From: Owenia fusiformis | Lineage: Eukaryota; Annelida; Polychaeta; Sabellida; Oweniidae | Length of the DNA: 64,000 nt | Direction: 5' to 3' | NCBI GenBank assembly: GCA_903813345.2 | Contig: CAIIXF020000011.1 | Location: 10,202,842 to 10,266,841, forward strand | Part shown: one piece after another, positions 54,430 to 64,000 of the stretch | Layout of the letters: every line of letters starts with the position of its first letter | Numbering within the stretch: position 1 is the first letter of the stretch | The notes under the pieces: generated by a model | What the model was told of the DNA's origin: nothing | Seen by the model: only the letters and a program-made list of their open reading frames with translations | The model's database searches: none | Made by a program: the position numbers and the translations under genes

Positions 54430-54627
54430 AGATATGAGTTGGATTATTTCATCATTAGCTGCATTGTCGAACCAGAGTGATGTCATACGGAAGACTCGTA
54501 GATCATGCGTATCCCCGTATTGCAGGCACTTGAGTGAGTTAAGCAGAGCACTTAGAAGGAACCTTTGTTTGTCCTTTACCAGTGATTTCAGCTCAGCATC
54601 ATCAATCTGAGATTGCTTTTTAAGTGT
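54430..54627 (-). CDS. ATM: ATM exon: end of the FAT domain
   Basis: 66 codons, phase 0 to 0. Acceptor TTTGTGCAG before ACACTT, donor ATATCT before GTAAGTTTC. The peptide starts TLKKQSQIDDAELKSLVKDK and includes YGDTHDLRVFRMTSLWFDN, the helical stretch that in vertebrate ATM reads EEHDMWVFRLCSLWLEN. It lies in the alpha-helical FAT solenoid that clamps the kinase. This is the most upstream exon seen; the preceding exon was not found between 54628 and 64000. Confidence 0.92.
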
Positions 54628-54887
54628 CTGCACAAATCTATAATTTTCAAAAATATTTAAGATCAGAACTAGAATACAATGACAAGGCATGACAAATGTC
54701 ATCAAATATATAAAAATATATAATGAGTGTCAGACAACATTGCAAGAAATCATGTCTCAAATTAGCCAACATACATGTAGATGGGTCACTAAAAGACAAG
54801 GACATAAAACTGTACAACATGTCTGCACCAATGGTACTATATCAATTTTTATCCTAAATGCCCAACAATAATCAGTTGAACATAGTC

Positions 54888-54957
54888 ACCGGACAGACGG
54901 ACGGAGGGACGGAGGGAGGCATTCCTATATCCCTCCGAACTTCGTTCGATGGGATAA
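54888..54957 (+). repeat. End module
   Basis: CACCGGACAGACGGACGGAG, GCATTCCTATATCCCTCCGA, ACTTCGTTCGATGGGATAAA. CGAACTTCGTTCG is a short palindrome present in most copies. Confidence 0.8.
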
Positions 54958-55490
54958 ATAACTAATCAGTTCCAGAATCTCATACAGAGAATCATCCCTG
55001 AAAATTTGAAATTGATCCATGAAACAATTTGACTTGAAATGTGTAAACAAGACTTTACAAACAAGATTTTTATGATGGAAAATCCAAAATGGCCACCTTA
55101 ACATAAACCCAGAATGCAAAAAACTAAATGTTCAAGATTTTCATACAAAGAATTACCCCTGAAAATCTAAAATATGCCCGTCAAATGGTTCGCCTGGATA
55201 CTCGTAGACAAGGGACAAAATTTGAGGACTGAAAATCCAAAATGGCCACCTTAAAATTTACCCGTAATGCCCATAACCTAATCAGTTCCAGATTCTTATA
55301 CTAAGAATCATCCCTGAAAATTTGAAATTGATCCATAAAACAATTTGGCTGAAAATGCGTAGACAAGACGTTACACATGAGATTTTAGACAGAAAAACCA
55401 AAATGGCCACCTTCAGCTTTACAAAGAATACCGAAAACTAGTCAGTTCTTTATTTCCATACAAAGAACCATCCCTGAAAAGGACATGTGT
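54958..55490 (+). repeat. Family 1 tandem array
   Basis: Three units (CATCCCTGAAAATTTGAAAT, AATCCAAAATGGCCACCTTA, GTAGACAAG). The last is broken off by GGACATGTGTCATTAAGGG. Confidence 0.85.
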
Positions 55491-55536
55491 CATTAAGGGG
55501 CCTTTTTAGCCCCTACAGATATCTGATACTATCAGT

Positions 55537-55677
55537 TATCACACGTTTCAGCATGTGATACAGGAAATATTCCACGAAAGGTAAGACTGTATCATCCACG
55601 AAAGCGAAGCTTGAGTGGTGATACATTGTTACCCGAGTAGAATATTTCCTGTATCACATAGGCTGAAACGTGTGATG
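55537..55677. repeat. Long palindrome D
   Basis: CACACGTTTCAGC, TGTGATACAGGAAATATTC and TGTATCA in the left arm pair with inverse copies on the right. The loop CCACGAAAGCGAAGCTTGAG is itself partly palindromic, and unpaired patches read CCACGAAAGG (left) and CCCGAGTAG (right). Confidence 0.85.
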
Positions 55678-55794
55678 ACGATTTTATCACATGTCTAGGA
55701 ATTTTGAAGAATTTTGATTTGGTCAGTGATGGATTGTGTTTAGTACCCTGTACTCCTGGTAACTATTATAATTTTTTTGATTTCACTTTGAAAC

Positions 55795-55875
55795 AGTATG
55801 TACGGACGTACGTACGTACGGACGGACGGAGGCGTTCCCTATATCCCTCCGAACTTCGTTCGTTGGGATAATAAT
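55795..55875 (+). repeat. End module
   Basis: TACGTACGTACGGACGGACG then GGCGTTCCCTATATCCCTCC and GAACTTCGTTCGTTGGGATA. Confidence 0.8.
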
Positions 55876-55879
55876 GCAT

Positions 55880-56520
55880 ATCATATTGAAGAGAACTCAT
55901 TTGTGCTTCATGAAAATATATAAAATTTCATCACATTTTGACCTTTCATTCACAGAACAGTCAGTTAAAGGCTGTAAACCTTTTTTGATGTTTTTTACAA
56001 AATGTTATTATTTATTGTTGTCTAAGTAAATAATGTATAAATATAAATATATAAGCACAAATGCCAAAAGGGAAGGGTGACTAAAGGAAACCCAACAAGA
56101 AAAGCAAACTGTAAGTGTAAATCTGTCATAAGAAAAGTAGACCCTATATATCCCAAAACCATGATCTAACGTGAAAAGAAACAATGTTAAACATCATGAA
56201 ACAAGTTTGAACATATTAACATGTAATATACTGTATGAAATACTGAAGAAAAATATGATTTACTGGAAAGCACAAAGAGCAATTTTGGTAAAACACAAAT
56301 GTGGCTTTTAGGTATGACTGTTACCGACTCATGTTAAATTATATTTCAATTTGTTGAAAAGCTCAATAACAGTGACAGTCATAGACAGACAGCGATTTCT
56401 ATTTAAGAAAAATTTGAAGAACAGTTTAATGTGTTATTTCTAGTAAAGAACATTGACAGTCACAGGCAGACAATGTTACTTCTAGCCTAGTCCTTTTTAT
56501 CACACCATCGGTGGGATATA
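55880..56520. other. No gene recognised
   Basis: AT-rich. ACAGTGACAGTCATAGACAG (56371) and ACATTGACAGTCACAGGCAG (56450) form a short direct repeat. Confidence 0.4.
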
Positions 56521-56525
56521 GTCGT

Positions 56526-56575
56526 CATACTGGTCGTGGTCGTGATCGTGGTCGTGATCGTGATCGTCCCGCTTT
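56526..56575 (+). repeat. GTCGTGATC-type microsatellite
   Basis: TGGTCGTGGTCGTGATCGTG and similar words repeated. On the minus strand it reads as DHDHDHD, which is not taken as protein. Confidence 0.85.
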
Positions 56576-56576
56576 T

Positions 56577-57430
56577 TGTCATCGCCGTTTAAGGAAAACT
56601 GCTCATCAGATTTTCTCCAAATTCGCAGAGATGATAGAGCATATGAAGTACTAGAGCTCATTATCTTTTGGGTGGCCATCTTGTTTTCTGGCGGCCATTT
56701 TGAAGATTTTTCGAAAAATCTTGTCATCGCCATTTCAGGAAAACCGCTCATTGGATTTCCTTCAAATTTACACAAATGATAGAGGATATCAAGTACTAGA
56801 GCTGATTAACTTTTTGGCGGCCATCTTGTTTTCTGGCAGCCATTTTGAAGATTTTTCGAAAAATCTTGTCATCGCCATTTCAGAAAATCTGTCATCGGAT
56901 TTCCTTCAAATTTACACAAATGATAGAGGATATCAAGTACTAGAGCTGATTAACTTTTGGGTGGCCATCTTGTTTTCTGGTGGCCATTTTGAAGGTTTTT
57001 CGAAAAATCTTGACATCGCCATTTCAGGAAAACCGCTCATCGGATTTCCTTCAAATTTACACATATGATAGAGGATATCAAGTACTAGAGCTGATTAACT
57101 TTTGGCCGGCCATCTTGTTTTCTGGTGGCCATTTTGAAGGTTTTTTGAAAAATCTTGTCATCGCCGTTTCAGGAAAACTGCTCATCGGATTTCCTTCAAA
57201 TTTACATGTACACACATGATAGAGGATATCAAGTACTAGAGCTGATTAACTTTGTGGCAGCCATCTTGTTTTCTGGTGGCCATTTGAAGTTTTTTCGAAA
57301 AAATCTTGTCATCGCCATTTCTGTACATGATAGGGGATATCAAGTTCTAGAACTTATTAAATTTTGGGTGGCCATTTTGTTTTTTGGCGGCCATTTTGAA
57401 GGTTTTTCGATAAATCTTCTCATCGAAAAC
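56577..57430 (+). repeat. Family 4 tandem array (about 145-bp unit)
   Basis: Six units with TCATCGCCATTTCAGGAAAA, CCGCTCATCGGATTTCCTTC, ATGATAGAGGATATCAAGTA, CTAGAGCTGATTAACTTTTG, GCGGCCATCTTGTTTTCTGG and GCGGCCATTTTGAAG. The word TCGCCATTTC recurs at 56725, 56870, 57015, 57160 and 57312. It shares only the GGCGGCCATTTTGAA core with families 1-3. Confidence 0.92.
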
Positions 57431-57696
57431 AATCCACTTTGTCATATTGCCTTATATTTTAGCTCAAGATGTGAGCTATTGATTAATATGACCACAGCCA
57501 ACATTTTTTTCTTGTTCTTGAAATTTGTAAACATAATAGGAAAACAGTTTTCCTGGTTCATAGTGTCTGCCTATTTGATGGTGTGATCTCGTTCACGTCC
57601 TGTGCCTTGTTATCTTTTGACATTTAAATGAAATGAATGTAACATGAGAAAATTAAATTGAACACCCATGGCTGGCATTTTTACAAATTAAGTACA

Positions 57697-58900
57697 TGTA
57701 CACTGTTGCTCATAAATATGGAATATTAGATTTAGCAGCTCAGAATTCAAAGTTTGGAGTAAGATAACATTTATTTGGAGATGGCTCAGACATTTATTTT
57801 CTAGGCAAATCATAACCACATATTTTACCTACAAATCAACATTCTTTTAGAGAAAAAATATCAACATTTAAGTTTAGAAAATTACTGTTACTTAAACAGG
57901 GGTACGCTAAGAATTTTTGCATTTTCAAAACACCCCGATCCAAATTGTCATGTAAAACAGATCAAACAAAATAAACATCTGGTCATAAAGATTGAAGTGT
58001 CCTCTATCCAATGATAGCACTAATATGTGTTATGTCCTCTTTGTGCTGCAATCAGAGCATCAACCCTACAGGACCAGCATTGAATGAAACATCTGACCTT
58101 TCAAAGTGAAATAAGGCCCCATTCCTCAATCTGGGCTGTGCGTAATGTGTCTAAATTTTGAGGTGGGGGTCCAAGTCACGAATCTCATTACCTCATTAGC
58201 CTGATTGGCTGACTTTTGTGCCCATGGTAGCTGGTCCACATTGCCTGCCCCTGATGTAATCCAACACGATGCCACTAGCATTTGCAACAGCATGATTATT
58301 CTGCAGTTGAATGTTGCCCCAAAACACTCTGTTTACATGTGGTACTTGATGAAGGTCCAAAAGGTCGATTTACTCTAAAATTATGTTTGGGAATCACCAA
58401 GGGGGTGCAATATTTCTGTAGTACTGCTCCAAACAACCTCTAGCTCTGTAATACTGCTCCAAACATAAATAGGGTCGCTTTCATGTACTGCCACACCAGT
58501 AAGTGTCCTTATTGTCTCTTTCCCCTGGTCTACGACAGAAACGAACACAATTATCAACTTTGTGGAGGACACATCTTATTTCTTCACATGCTGTCATATG
58601 ACACCAATGATTAGGTTCAATGTTTTAGTGCTTTCCTGACCATTGAAGACACATTTCTTTGTTATGATCAGTCAGCTGTGGTCTCTTCAAAGGTCTCATG
58701 GCCTTACATCCGTTATAAAGAAATCACTGGTTGTCTATACATGTAGCTCTGGAACACGAGTTTTGAGGTGAGACAGCCATTCATCTCGTAGACTACTGGT
58801 TGACCTATAGCGATTTTGATGACATAAATGCAGCAGGTGGTGGTCTTTTCTTACATTTTTCTCTCTAGGGCTACTATTGCTGTGACCTTTAGTCATATTC
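57697..58900 (-). mobile_element. Decayed Tc1-type DNA transposon
   Basis: The left end TACACTGTTGCTCATAAATA is typical of a TA-inserting Tc1 end. The body encodes a degraded transposase on the minus strand. The expected inverse end near 58900 was not found, where a family 2 repeat begins (TATATACTGTAGCAAAAAT). Confidence 0.75.
57985..58880 (-). pseudogene. Tc1-like transposase, multiply interrupted
   Basis: Minus-strand peptides in order: KDHHLLHLCHQNRYRSTSSL followed by RDEWLSHLKTRVPELHV (paired-type DNA-binding domain; Tc1 proteins read LRDEW..RL..RVP..VS at this place), then VDNCVRFCRRPGER (cf. R-VWRRPGER after the first DDE Asp), and close to the end DALIAAQRGHNTY (cf. ARGGHTRY at the Tc1 C-terminus). 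Many stops and shifts separate them. A cut-and-paste enzyme of a plain DNA transposon, clearly dead. Confidence 0.8.
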
Positions 58901-58929
58901 CAGTGCCTTTGGTACAAACATGTATATAT

Positions 58930-59320
58930 ACTGTAGCAAAAATTGCAAAATAACACATAAAAAATAGCCACCATCTTCAAAATGTTTACTCACTAGCCAA
59001 ATTGTCGTCAGAAAGTGTAATATGCTTCTTAGTAGGCATATATAAAATTTCAACAAAATCACAAATTTAATATGTACATGTAAATGGTAGCCATTTTTCT
59101 AAATGGCCAACTACTAGCCAAAATGCCATAAGACAGTGTGCCATGCTTATGAGTATTCACATATAAAATATGAACAAAATCACTCCATTACTTTTTGAGC
59201 TATAGTAAAAACAAAAAATAATAACACAGGTTAAAATGATGGCCATTTTTCAAAATGGCCACCTACTCCCGAAAGTGTCATTAGACAGTGTGCCATGCTT
59301 ATAGTATCCGCTACTTTAGT
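58930..59320 (+). repeat. Family 2 units
   Basis: GCCATTTTTCTAAATGGCCA, TAGACAGTGTGCCATGCTTA and TATGAACAAAATCACTCCAT in two to three diverged units. Confidence 0.8.
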
Positions 59321-59429
59321 AAATAACAAGGATCCAAATGTGTACAACATGTCCTCACCAATGGGTGATCCTATATACTGCACATTTTTCATCCTGAACG
59401 CCGAACACTAATCAGTTGAAAAGACAACG

Positions 59430-60245
59430 TTTTAAGAGAGAAATCCAATGTGGCCACCTTAACATTTAGCTGGACTGCCCAAAAACTAAGTAGTTTGAGA
59501 TTTTTGAATCATTCCTGATTATTTGAAATTGATCTGTCAACTGGCTTGCCAAGAAACAATAGAGGCAAAACATTATAGAGAAGATTTTAGGATGGAAAAT
59601 CCAAAATGGCCACCTTAAATTTTAACCAGAATGCAGAAAACTAATCAGTTCCAACATTTTCATACTAAGAATCATCTCTGAAAATTTGAATTTGATCCCT
59701 CAAACGGTTAACCTGAAAACGCATAGACAAGACTTTACAGACAAGATTTTAGGATAGAAAACCCAAAATGGCTGCCTTAACATTTACCCATGATGTCAAA
59801 AAACTAATCAGTTCTAGATTTTCATATTAAGAACCAGCACTGAACATTTGAAATTGATCCATCAAACAGTTAGCCTGAAACATGTAGACAAGCATACTAA
59901 GAATCATCCTTGAAATGTTGAAATTGATCTACCAAATGGTTCACCTGAAAAGGCGTAGACAAGACTTTACAGACAAGATTTTAGGATAGAAAACCCAAAA
60001 TGGATGCCTTAACATTTACCCATGATGCCAAAAAACTAATCAGTTCTAGATTTTCATACTAAGAACCAGCACTGAACATTTGAAATTGATCCATCAAACA
60101 GTTAGCCTGAAAAATGTAGACAAGCATACTAAGAATCATCCTTGAAATTTTAAAATTGATCTACAGTACCAAATGGTTCACCTGAAAAGGCGTAGACAAG
60201 ACTTTACAAACAAGATTCTAGGACGGAAAAATCCAAAATGGCAAA
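59430..60245 (+). repeat. Family 1 tandem array, including a recent duplication
   Basis: Five units. The stretch with GATTTTAGGATAGAAAACCC and CATTTACCCATGATG at 59740-59910 is repeated almost exactly at 59975-60145. Confidence 0.9.
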
Positions 60246-60344
60246 CATTAAAAAAGATTTCTTTTTACAAAATTATCACATACAACTACTTTTAACAGTA
60301 ACATAGACTTTTACAACACAGGACACCTGAAATTATCTATAAAG

Positions 60345-60625
60345 CAGGTAGGTACGAAAAATTTCGAACGGAATGCGTGACATATACGTAATTCGCGTGA
60401 AAAGTCCGAACGATATGCGTACGTTTTTTTCCGGCATTCATATTTTTGCTGTGTAGACGATCTTTTTTAAAAAAATTTCTACAGAAATATTTTTGCTTGA
60501 CAATTACCAGGTAAAATGCGTATTTGCGTGACATTTTCTGTCACGCAAAAATAACTGGCGTGACTTCAAATTCTTCAGCAAATGCGTGACAAATACGCAA
60601 ATTGCGGGACAGTTGACAGGCCTGA
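60345..60625. repeat. GCGTGAC-rich segment
   Basis: AATGCGTGACATATACG, TTTGCGTGACATTTTCTGTC, ACGCAAAAATAA and AATGCGTGACAAATACGCAA lie within 260 bp and can pair with each other. ATCACGCA words at 49160-49360 and GTCACGCATTTGC at 54334 suggest relatives. Confidence 0.5.
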
Positions 60626-60866
60626 TAAAGCTACTAAATAGTTAAACTGTGAAAACTCAAAAACACCATTATAATATGATACAAAGTATTATCTCTCACC
60701 GACATTTCTTAAGACATTCAAAATGGCTGCCATGACTGAGCAAACAGGTCCAAAATATAATCAGATGTAGAATGAAGTGGGTTGAACAAGATGTTAAAGT
60801 TTTAAAAGTAACTGAGGTTTTTCTTGAAGTTTGCAGACAAGGATTTTAGCATTAGACTACGAAATA

Positions 60867-61358
60867 ACACGCGAAATTGACGTTATTCATGACTGAGATC
60901 GGGAAGACAAAATTTGAGATTCACAAACAAAATTGCTTGTGAAAACTATTTACAAAAGTGTTCCAGATCTTGGCTAAGGTTTTATTTGAAGATACATTGC
61001 CTTATTAAGCAGGTAGAGGGGCAGACAGAACACGGACGCAAATGCTATGTTGAAAATGTTCTATATTTCAGTTTGAACATGTTATTACATGTCACGTAGG
61101 CCAGTGTTTTATATGGGGATTATATGTACTTTACTTGCTGACATGAACGTAAATCATTACATGAAATCTGCAGTCTTCCAGGTTATATCTGGGTTTGTAT
61201 TGTCTTATTGGGGCTTTTCGACTTTAAAACAAACTTTACCTAAATGGATTTGTGTCTCGGGAACATTTTTGTAAATAGTAATTATAAACAATTCTGAAAG
61301 AATATCACATATTTTTGTCTTCCCGATTTCAGTCATGAATTACGTCAATTTCACGTGC
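60867..61358. mobile_element. Inverted-repeat element (MITE), CACGYGAAATTGACG ends
   Basis: GAAATTGACGTTATTCATGA and CTGAGATCGGGAAGACAAAA on the left recur inverted on the right (CCGATTTCAGTCATGAATTA, CGTCAATTTCACGTG). Arms of about 100 bp, 490 bp in total. No transposase. Confidence 0.75.
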
Positions 61359-61529
61359 AAACGTTGGGTAGACAGTGTCATTACCGGATGCCTAAACGTG
61401 TCAGTAACACAAAGATACTCGAATGATGTTGATTGGACATCAGGGTGCAGAGAAATCGTAATTTTACTGAGTGGCTTCACAAAAAAAATAAGCAGCACTT
61501 TAAGCCACCTTAAGAAGAAAACTGTCAGA

Positions 61530-61935
61530 CATACAGACGGACGGACAGACAGATGCGCCTAGGCCGACAATATGGGCCACACTAAGTGGTTGGGACATAA
61601 TAAATGTTAAAATGGCAGTCATTTTTCAAAATGGCCACCTACTACTCAAAGTGTCATTAGACGGTGCGCCATGCTTATAGTATTTACATATCAAATATGA
61701 GCAAAATCACTACAACTTTTCGAGTTATAGTTAAAAACGTAAAATATCACATGTAAAAATGGCAGCCATTTTTCAGAATTAGACACTGTGCCATGCATAT
61801 AGTATTCACATATCAAATTTAAACAAAATCCCTCCACTAATTTTCAAGTTACAGCAAAAATCGTAAAAAATAGTGTGTAAAGGCCGCCATTTTCTAAGAT
61901 GGCTGCCATGTGCTTCTTAAATATCTACATCTCTA
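61530..61935 (+). repeat. (GGAC)n word followed by family 2 units
   Basis: ACAGACGGACGGACAGACAG with a variant end (AAGTGGTTGGGACATAATAA), then family 2 units (AAATGGCAGTCATTTTTCAA, AAAGTGTCATTAGACGGTG). Ends with TAAGATGGCTGCCATGTGCT and TCTTAAATATCTACATC, another empty-site relative of the LINE target at 20921. Confidence 0.8.
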
Positions 61936-62159
61936 GCTTAATTTATGTCCTTTGTGATTATGATTTATGATTGTGAGTTCATTATTTATGCAAATTATTT
62001 TTTATCCTGCTTAAGATGGTCAATTAGTATGAAGTTCACTATTTATTAGACATTTTGCAAGATATTTGGAATTTATTTGTGATTTCAAGCCCCCTATTCA
62101 ATGTTGTGTTTACCTATTAGCTTTTTTGAATCACATTGATACCAATGGAAAAATTCAAC

Positions 62160-62290
62160 AACATTGCTCATGTATCATTCTATAGATCAAGAAAGTATGG
62201 CAGTGATTTGTCTAATAATTGTGACGAAAAATAATCACAAGAACCTCACCACTTCTTCAACACGGGTAGGGGGTGGTCATTTTGAAAAAG
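62160..62290 (+). repeat. Direct repeat shared with 63865-63955
   Basis: ATGGCAGTGATTTGTCTAAT and AACCTCACCACTTCTTCAAC here, ATGACAGTGATGTGTCTAAT and AACCCCACCACTTCTTCAAC at 63890-63950. A neighbouring word TTTGTGATTTCAAGCCCC (62075) recurs at 62735. Confidence 0.65.
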
Positions 62291-62380
62291 TATTTTTCAA
62301 GTACATGATTTGTGCAAACTCCTTTTTATCATGCCTAAGATGGTAAATTGATTGAAAATTTTATATGCTCTATTAGTACA

Positions 62381-62480
62381 ATAATGTCATTTCTAAGGGC
62401 GATATAGTGAAATATTGGACCGAGGGCCGAAGGCCCAAGGTCCAATATTTCACTATATTGCTCGCAGAAATGACGTTATT
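62381..62480. repeat. Long palindrome E
   Basis: AATGTCATTTCT and GATATAGTGAAATATTGGAC on the left pair with GTCCAATATTTCACTATATT and AGAAATGACGTTATT on the right. The loop is CGAGGGCCGAAGGCCCAA. TTATTACCACC follows at 62485 and its inverse GGTGGTAATAA at 62697, so the palindrome may mark one side of a larger unit; TGACGTCA lies at 62613. Confidence 0.85.
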
Positions 62481-62872
62481 AGTATTATTACCACCGTTAA
62501 CGACCAGGACTGAAACAGCAAGAAAATCTTACGCATTGAACGATATCTATCTATCCCGGGGAAAATTGCCGGTCCAGAATATATTCTAGACCGGTCCATA
62601 TGGACCACCACTATGACGTCACACATTTCTCAGGTCGATATAGTAAAATAAACGCCTTCTAAACTAGCACTAAAACCCCTAGAACTGGCCCGGCAAGGTG
62701 GTAATAATAGCATTTTACATGATATTTTGAATTAATTTGTGATTTTAAGACTTTTACTATCCCCCGATTCAATGTTCAGTATACCTAATTCTAATTCTAA
62801 GTCTTTTCTCATTACTTTTTTTTGAGTGCATGGACGTTTATGAATAAAATCCACAAAATTATGGAATGTTTT

Positions 62873-63835
62873 CTGCTTCATTATTCGTATTTTACTATAC
62901 GTATTCGTAAATTGAACTTCTGTACTTGTTAAATACACATTTATGTTCGTAACTTGAGTATTTTCATTCATTGTTTGCCTTTTCTGTTCGTTAATCTATT
63001 TTGTTTCGTTAAAACGTATATGTATGTGTTTTATACTGAAATACATTCAAAAGTCCTTAAATGTATTTGTTAGGGACACATTGTTTATCCGTATACAAAT
63101 AAAATGAGTTCATTTGTACCTTTATCATTGTTTCTGCAAATATATTAATTTGATATCTATGAACTGAATGTCGAATTTATCAATGAATAAGTACTAGCCT
63201 TGGCATTTTTATTTTTTAATTGTCGAATTTATTTTCGTAACAAGGTTATATGTTTTCGTAAAAATGCACATTTATTGTTCGTAAATATTGTCATTTGTAT
63301 TCGTAAATTGCTCTTTTATATTCGAATTTCATTGGTTTATTAAGATCACGTGATCATTCTGAACGAGATATAATCAACCCATGGTCAAAGTCATCACCCC
63401 CTCCCCCACACATGTCATGTCACGTGACCTTTGCCTCGAGACTTGCAGTTTATATTCGTTAATTCACATTTGTATTTGTAAACTCACATTTATATTCGTA
63501 AAGTTTCATTTTATCATTCGCTAATGTACAAATATTCCTTTGCTTTCTGCAAAAAGTCATGGGTAATATGCAAGATTATTATTGGTAAAAATACTTCTCT
63601 TCGATAAAATAACAGGCAATTTTGGGGAAATTTACGAATTGTAAGCTGTAGTTGGAGAAAAATAAATTGTTAGTTACAAATATTTCTAGTCCTTACAAAC
63701 ATAAAATGCACCCAAATTTAGTATCTGCTTGTTTATTTGATACTTAATATTTGTATTTGTAATTTGGGAATTTTATTTGTAAATGTTACATTATATTCGT
63801 ATAAGGGAATTTATTCCAAACGAATAATGAAGCAG
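62873..63835. mobile_element. TIR element with many TTCGTAA words
   Basis: CTGCTTCATTATTCGT at 62873-62888 and its exact inverse at 63820-63835. The 960-bp AT-rich body has at least eight TTCGTAA or TTCGTTAA words and several TTTGTAA variants in the same direction. No transposase seen. Confidence 0.7.
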
Positions 63836-64000
63836 TTATGACGCTATACAAAATTGCTCAAAAATCATTGGATAAATCCAGGAAATATGACAGTGATGTG
63901 TCTAATCAATAAGAAGAAAAAATGATAACAACCCCACCACTTCTTCAACAGCACCTCGGAATAGCCTGACGACGGTAAAGTCAGATACCGTCGTCACAAA
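63836..64000. other. Window end, no gene
   Basis: Holds the second copy of the direct repeat (63865-63955) and a short palindrome GACGACGGTA...TACCGTCGTC at 63971-63996 that reaches the window edge. Confidence 0.5.

Larger units (their letters stand above)
27098..54627 (-). other. ATM: ATM gene, partial: seven consecutive exons of the FAT and kinase region
   Basis: ATM is a nuclear PI3K-like serine/threonine kinase that is activated at DNA double-strand breaks and phosphorylates checkpoint and repair proteins. Seven minus-strand exons encode 1099 bases in the order expected from animal ATM, all with GT/AG borders and matching phases except one exon. Diagnostic strings are [42 protein letters not shown] and PLSQRSGILEWC, which nearly repeat the vertebrate ATM protein. 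Introns in gene order are 3606, 1964, 10580, 4749, 5319 and 213 bp, nearly all filled with repeats. Exons for the catalytic loop (DRHxxN), the DFG-like segment and the FATC domain, and those upstream of 54627, were not found. The first group should lie left of the window. Confidence 0.93.

Noticed and set aside
56500-56775. Minus-strand peptide ending in DHDHDHDHDQ
   Set aside because: Translation of a GTCGTGATC microsatellite joined to family 4 repeat.
54628-64000. Further upstream ATM exons
   Set aside because: No minus-strand frame with ATM FAT-domain likeness was found; the stretch is repeats and a Tc1 relic.
1-64000. LTR retroelements, endogenous viruses, Polinton-type elements
   Set aside because: No long direct terminal repeats, protease, integrase, capsid or envelope-like frames were recognised; the RT copies present all belong to LINEs.

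Overview
The window reads as AT-rich, repeat-rich animal DNA, probably from a marine invertebrate (a lophotrochozoan or similar). The reasons are spliced coding exons with GT/AG borders, several LINE clades, PIF/Harbinger, Tc1 and Tigger-like DNA transposons, a Penelope-like element with a hammerhead ribozyme, and long tandem-repeat elements. The species cannot be fixed from the sequence. No LTR retroelement or other capsid-bearing element was recognised, and no bacterial gene organisation is present.

The one host gene I can name is ATM, the PI3K-like DNA-damage checkpoint kinase. It lies on the minus strand, and seven consecutive exons are visible: 54430-54627, 50725-50823, 48599-48760, 37877-38018, 33035-33127, 27458-27715 and 27098-27244. 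They run from the end of the FAT domain into the N-lobe of the kinase domain. The catalytic loop, activation segment and FATC exons are not seen and should lie left of the window, so nearly everything from 1 to 27097 is probably one very long ATM intron. Exons upstream of 54627 were not found either.

Layout: 1-3240, a LINE of the Jockey/CR1/L2 group (minus). 4080-7297, a PIF/Harbinger transposon packed with palindromes and a 164-bp tandem repeat. 8291-9280, an L1-like ORF1 standing alone. 9.4-16.5 kb, small satellites, a 42-bp minisatellite, MITEs and a tRNA-derived SINE. 17.5-20.9 kb, arrays of units built around an ATGGC-GCCAT palindrome. 20935-24714, an L1-like LINE with poly-A and a 14-bp target duplication. 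27.1-54.6 kb, the ATM exons, with introns loaded by a 109-bp satellite (27.8-31.5 kb), nested TA-flanked elements, inverted-repeat elements, a GC-rich TIR element, a Penelope-like fragment, two more LINEs and foldback elements. 54.9-64 kb, more ATGGC arrays, a decayed Tc1 transposon and further palindromes.

The most striking observation is that the 109-bp satellite filling the ATM intron at 27.8-31.5 kb carries in every unit a diverged copy of the 3' end of the neighbouring ATM exon (33035-33127) and its splice-donor region. In the exon copy the reading frame is off by one base in an A run, and the satellite units keep the in-frame length. A second theme is a set of five long palindromes with unrelated stems but a common plan (AT-rich stem, unpaired GC-rich patches in the arms, GC-rich loop).
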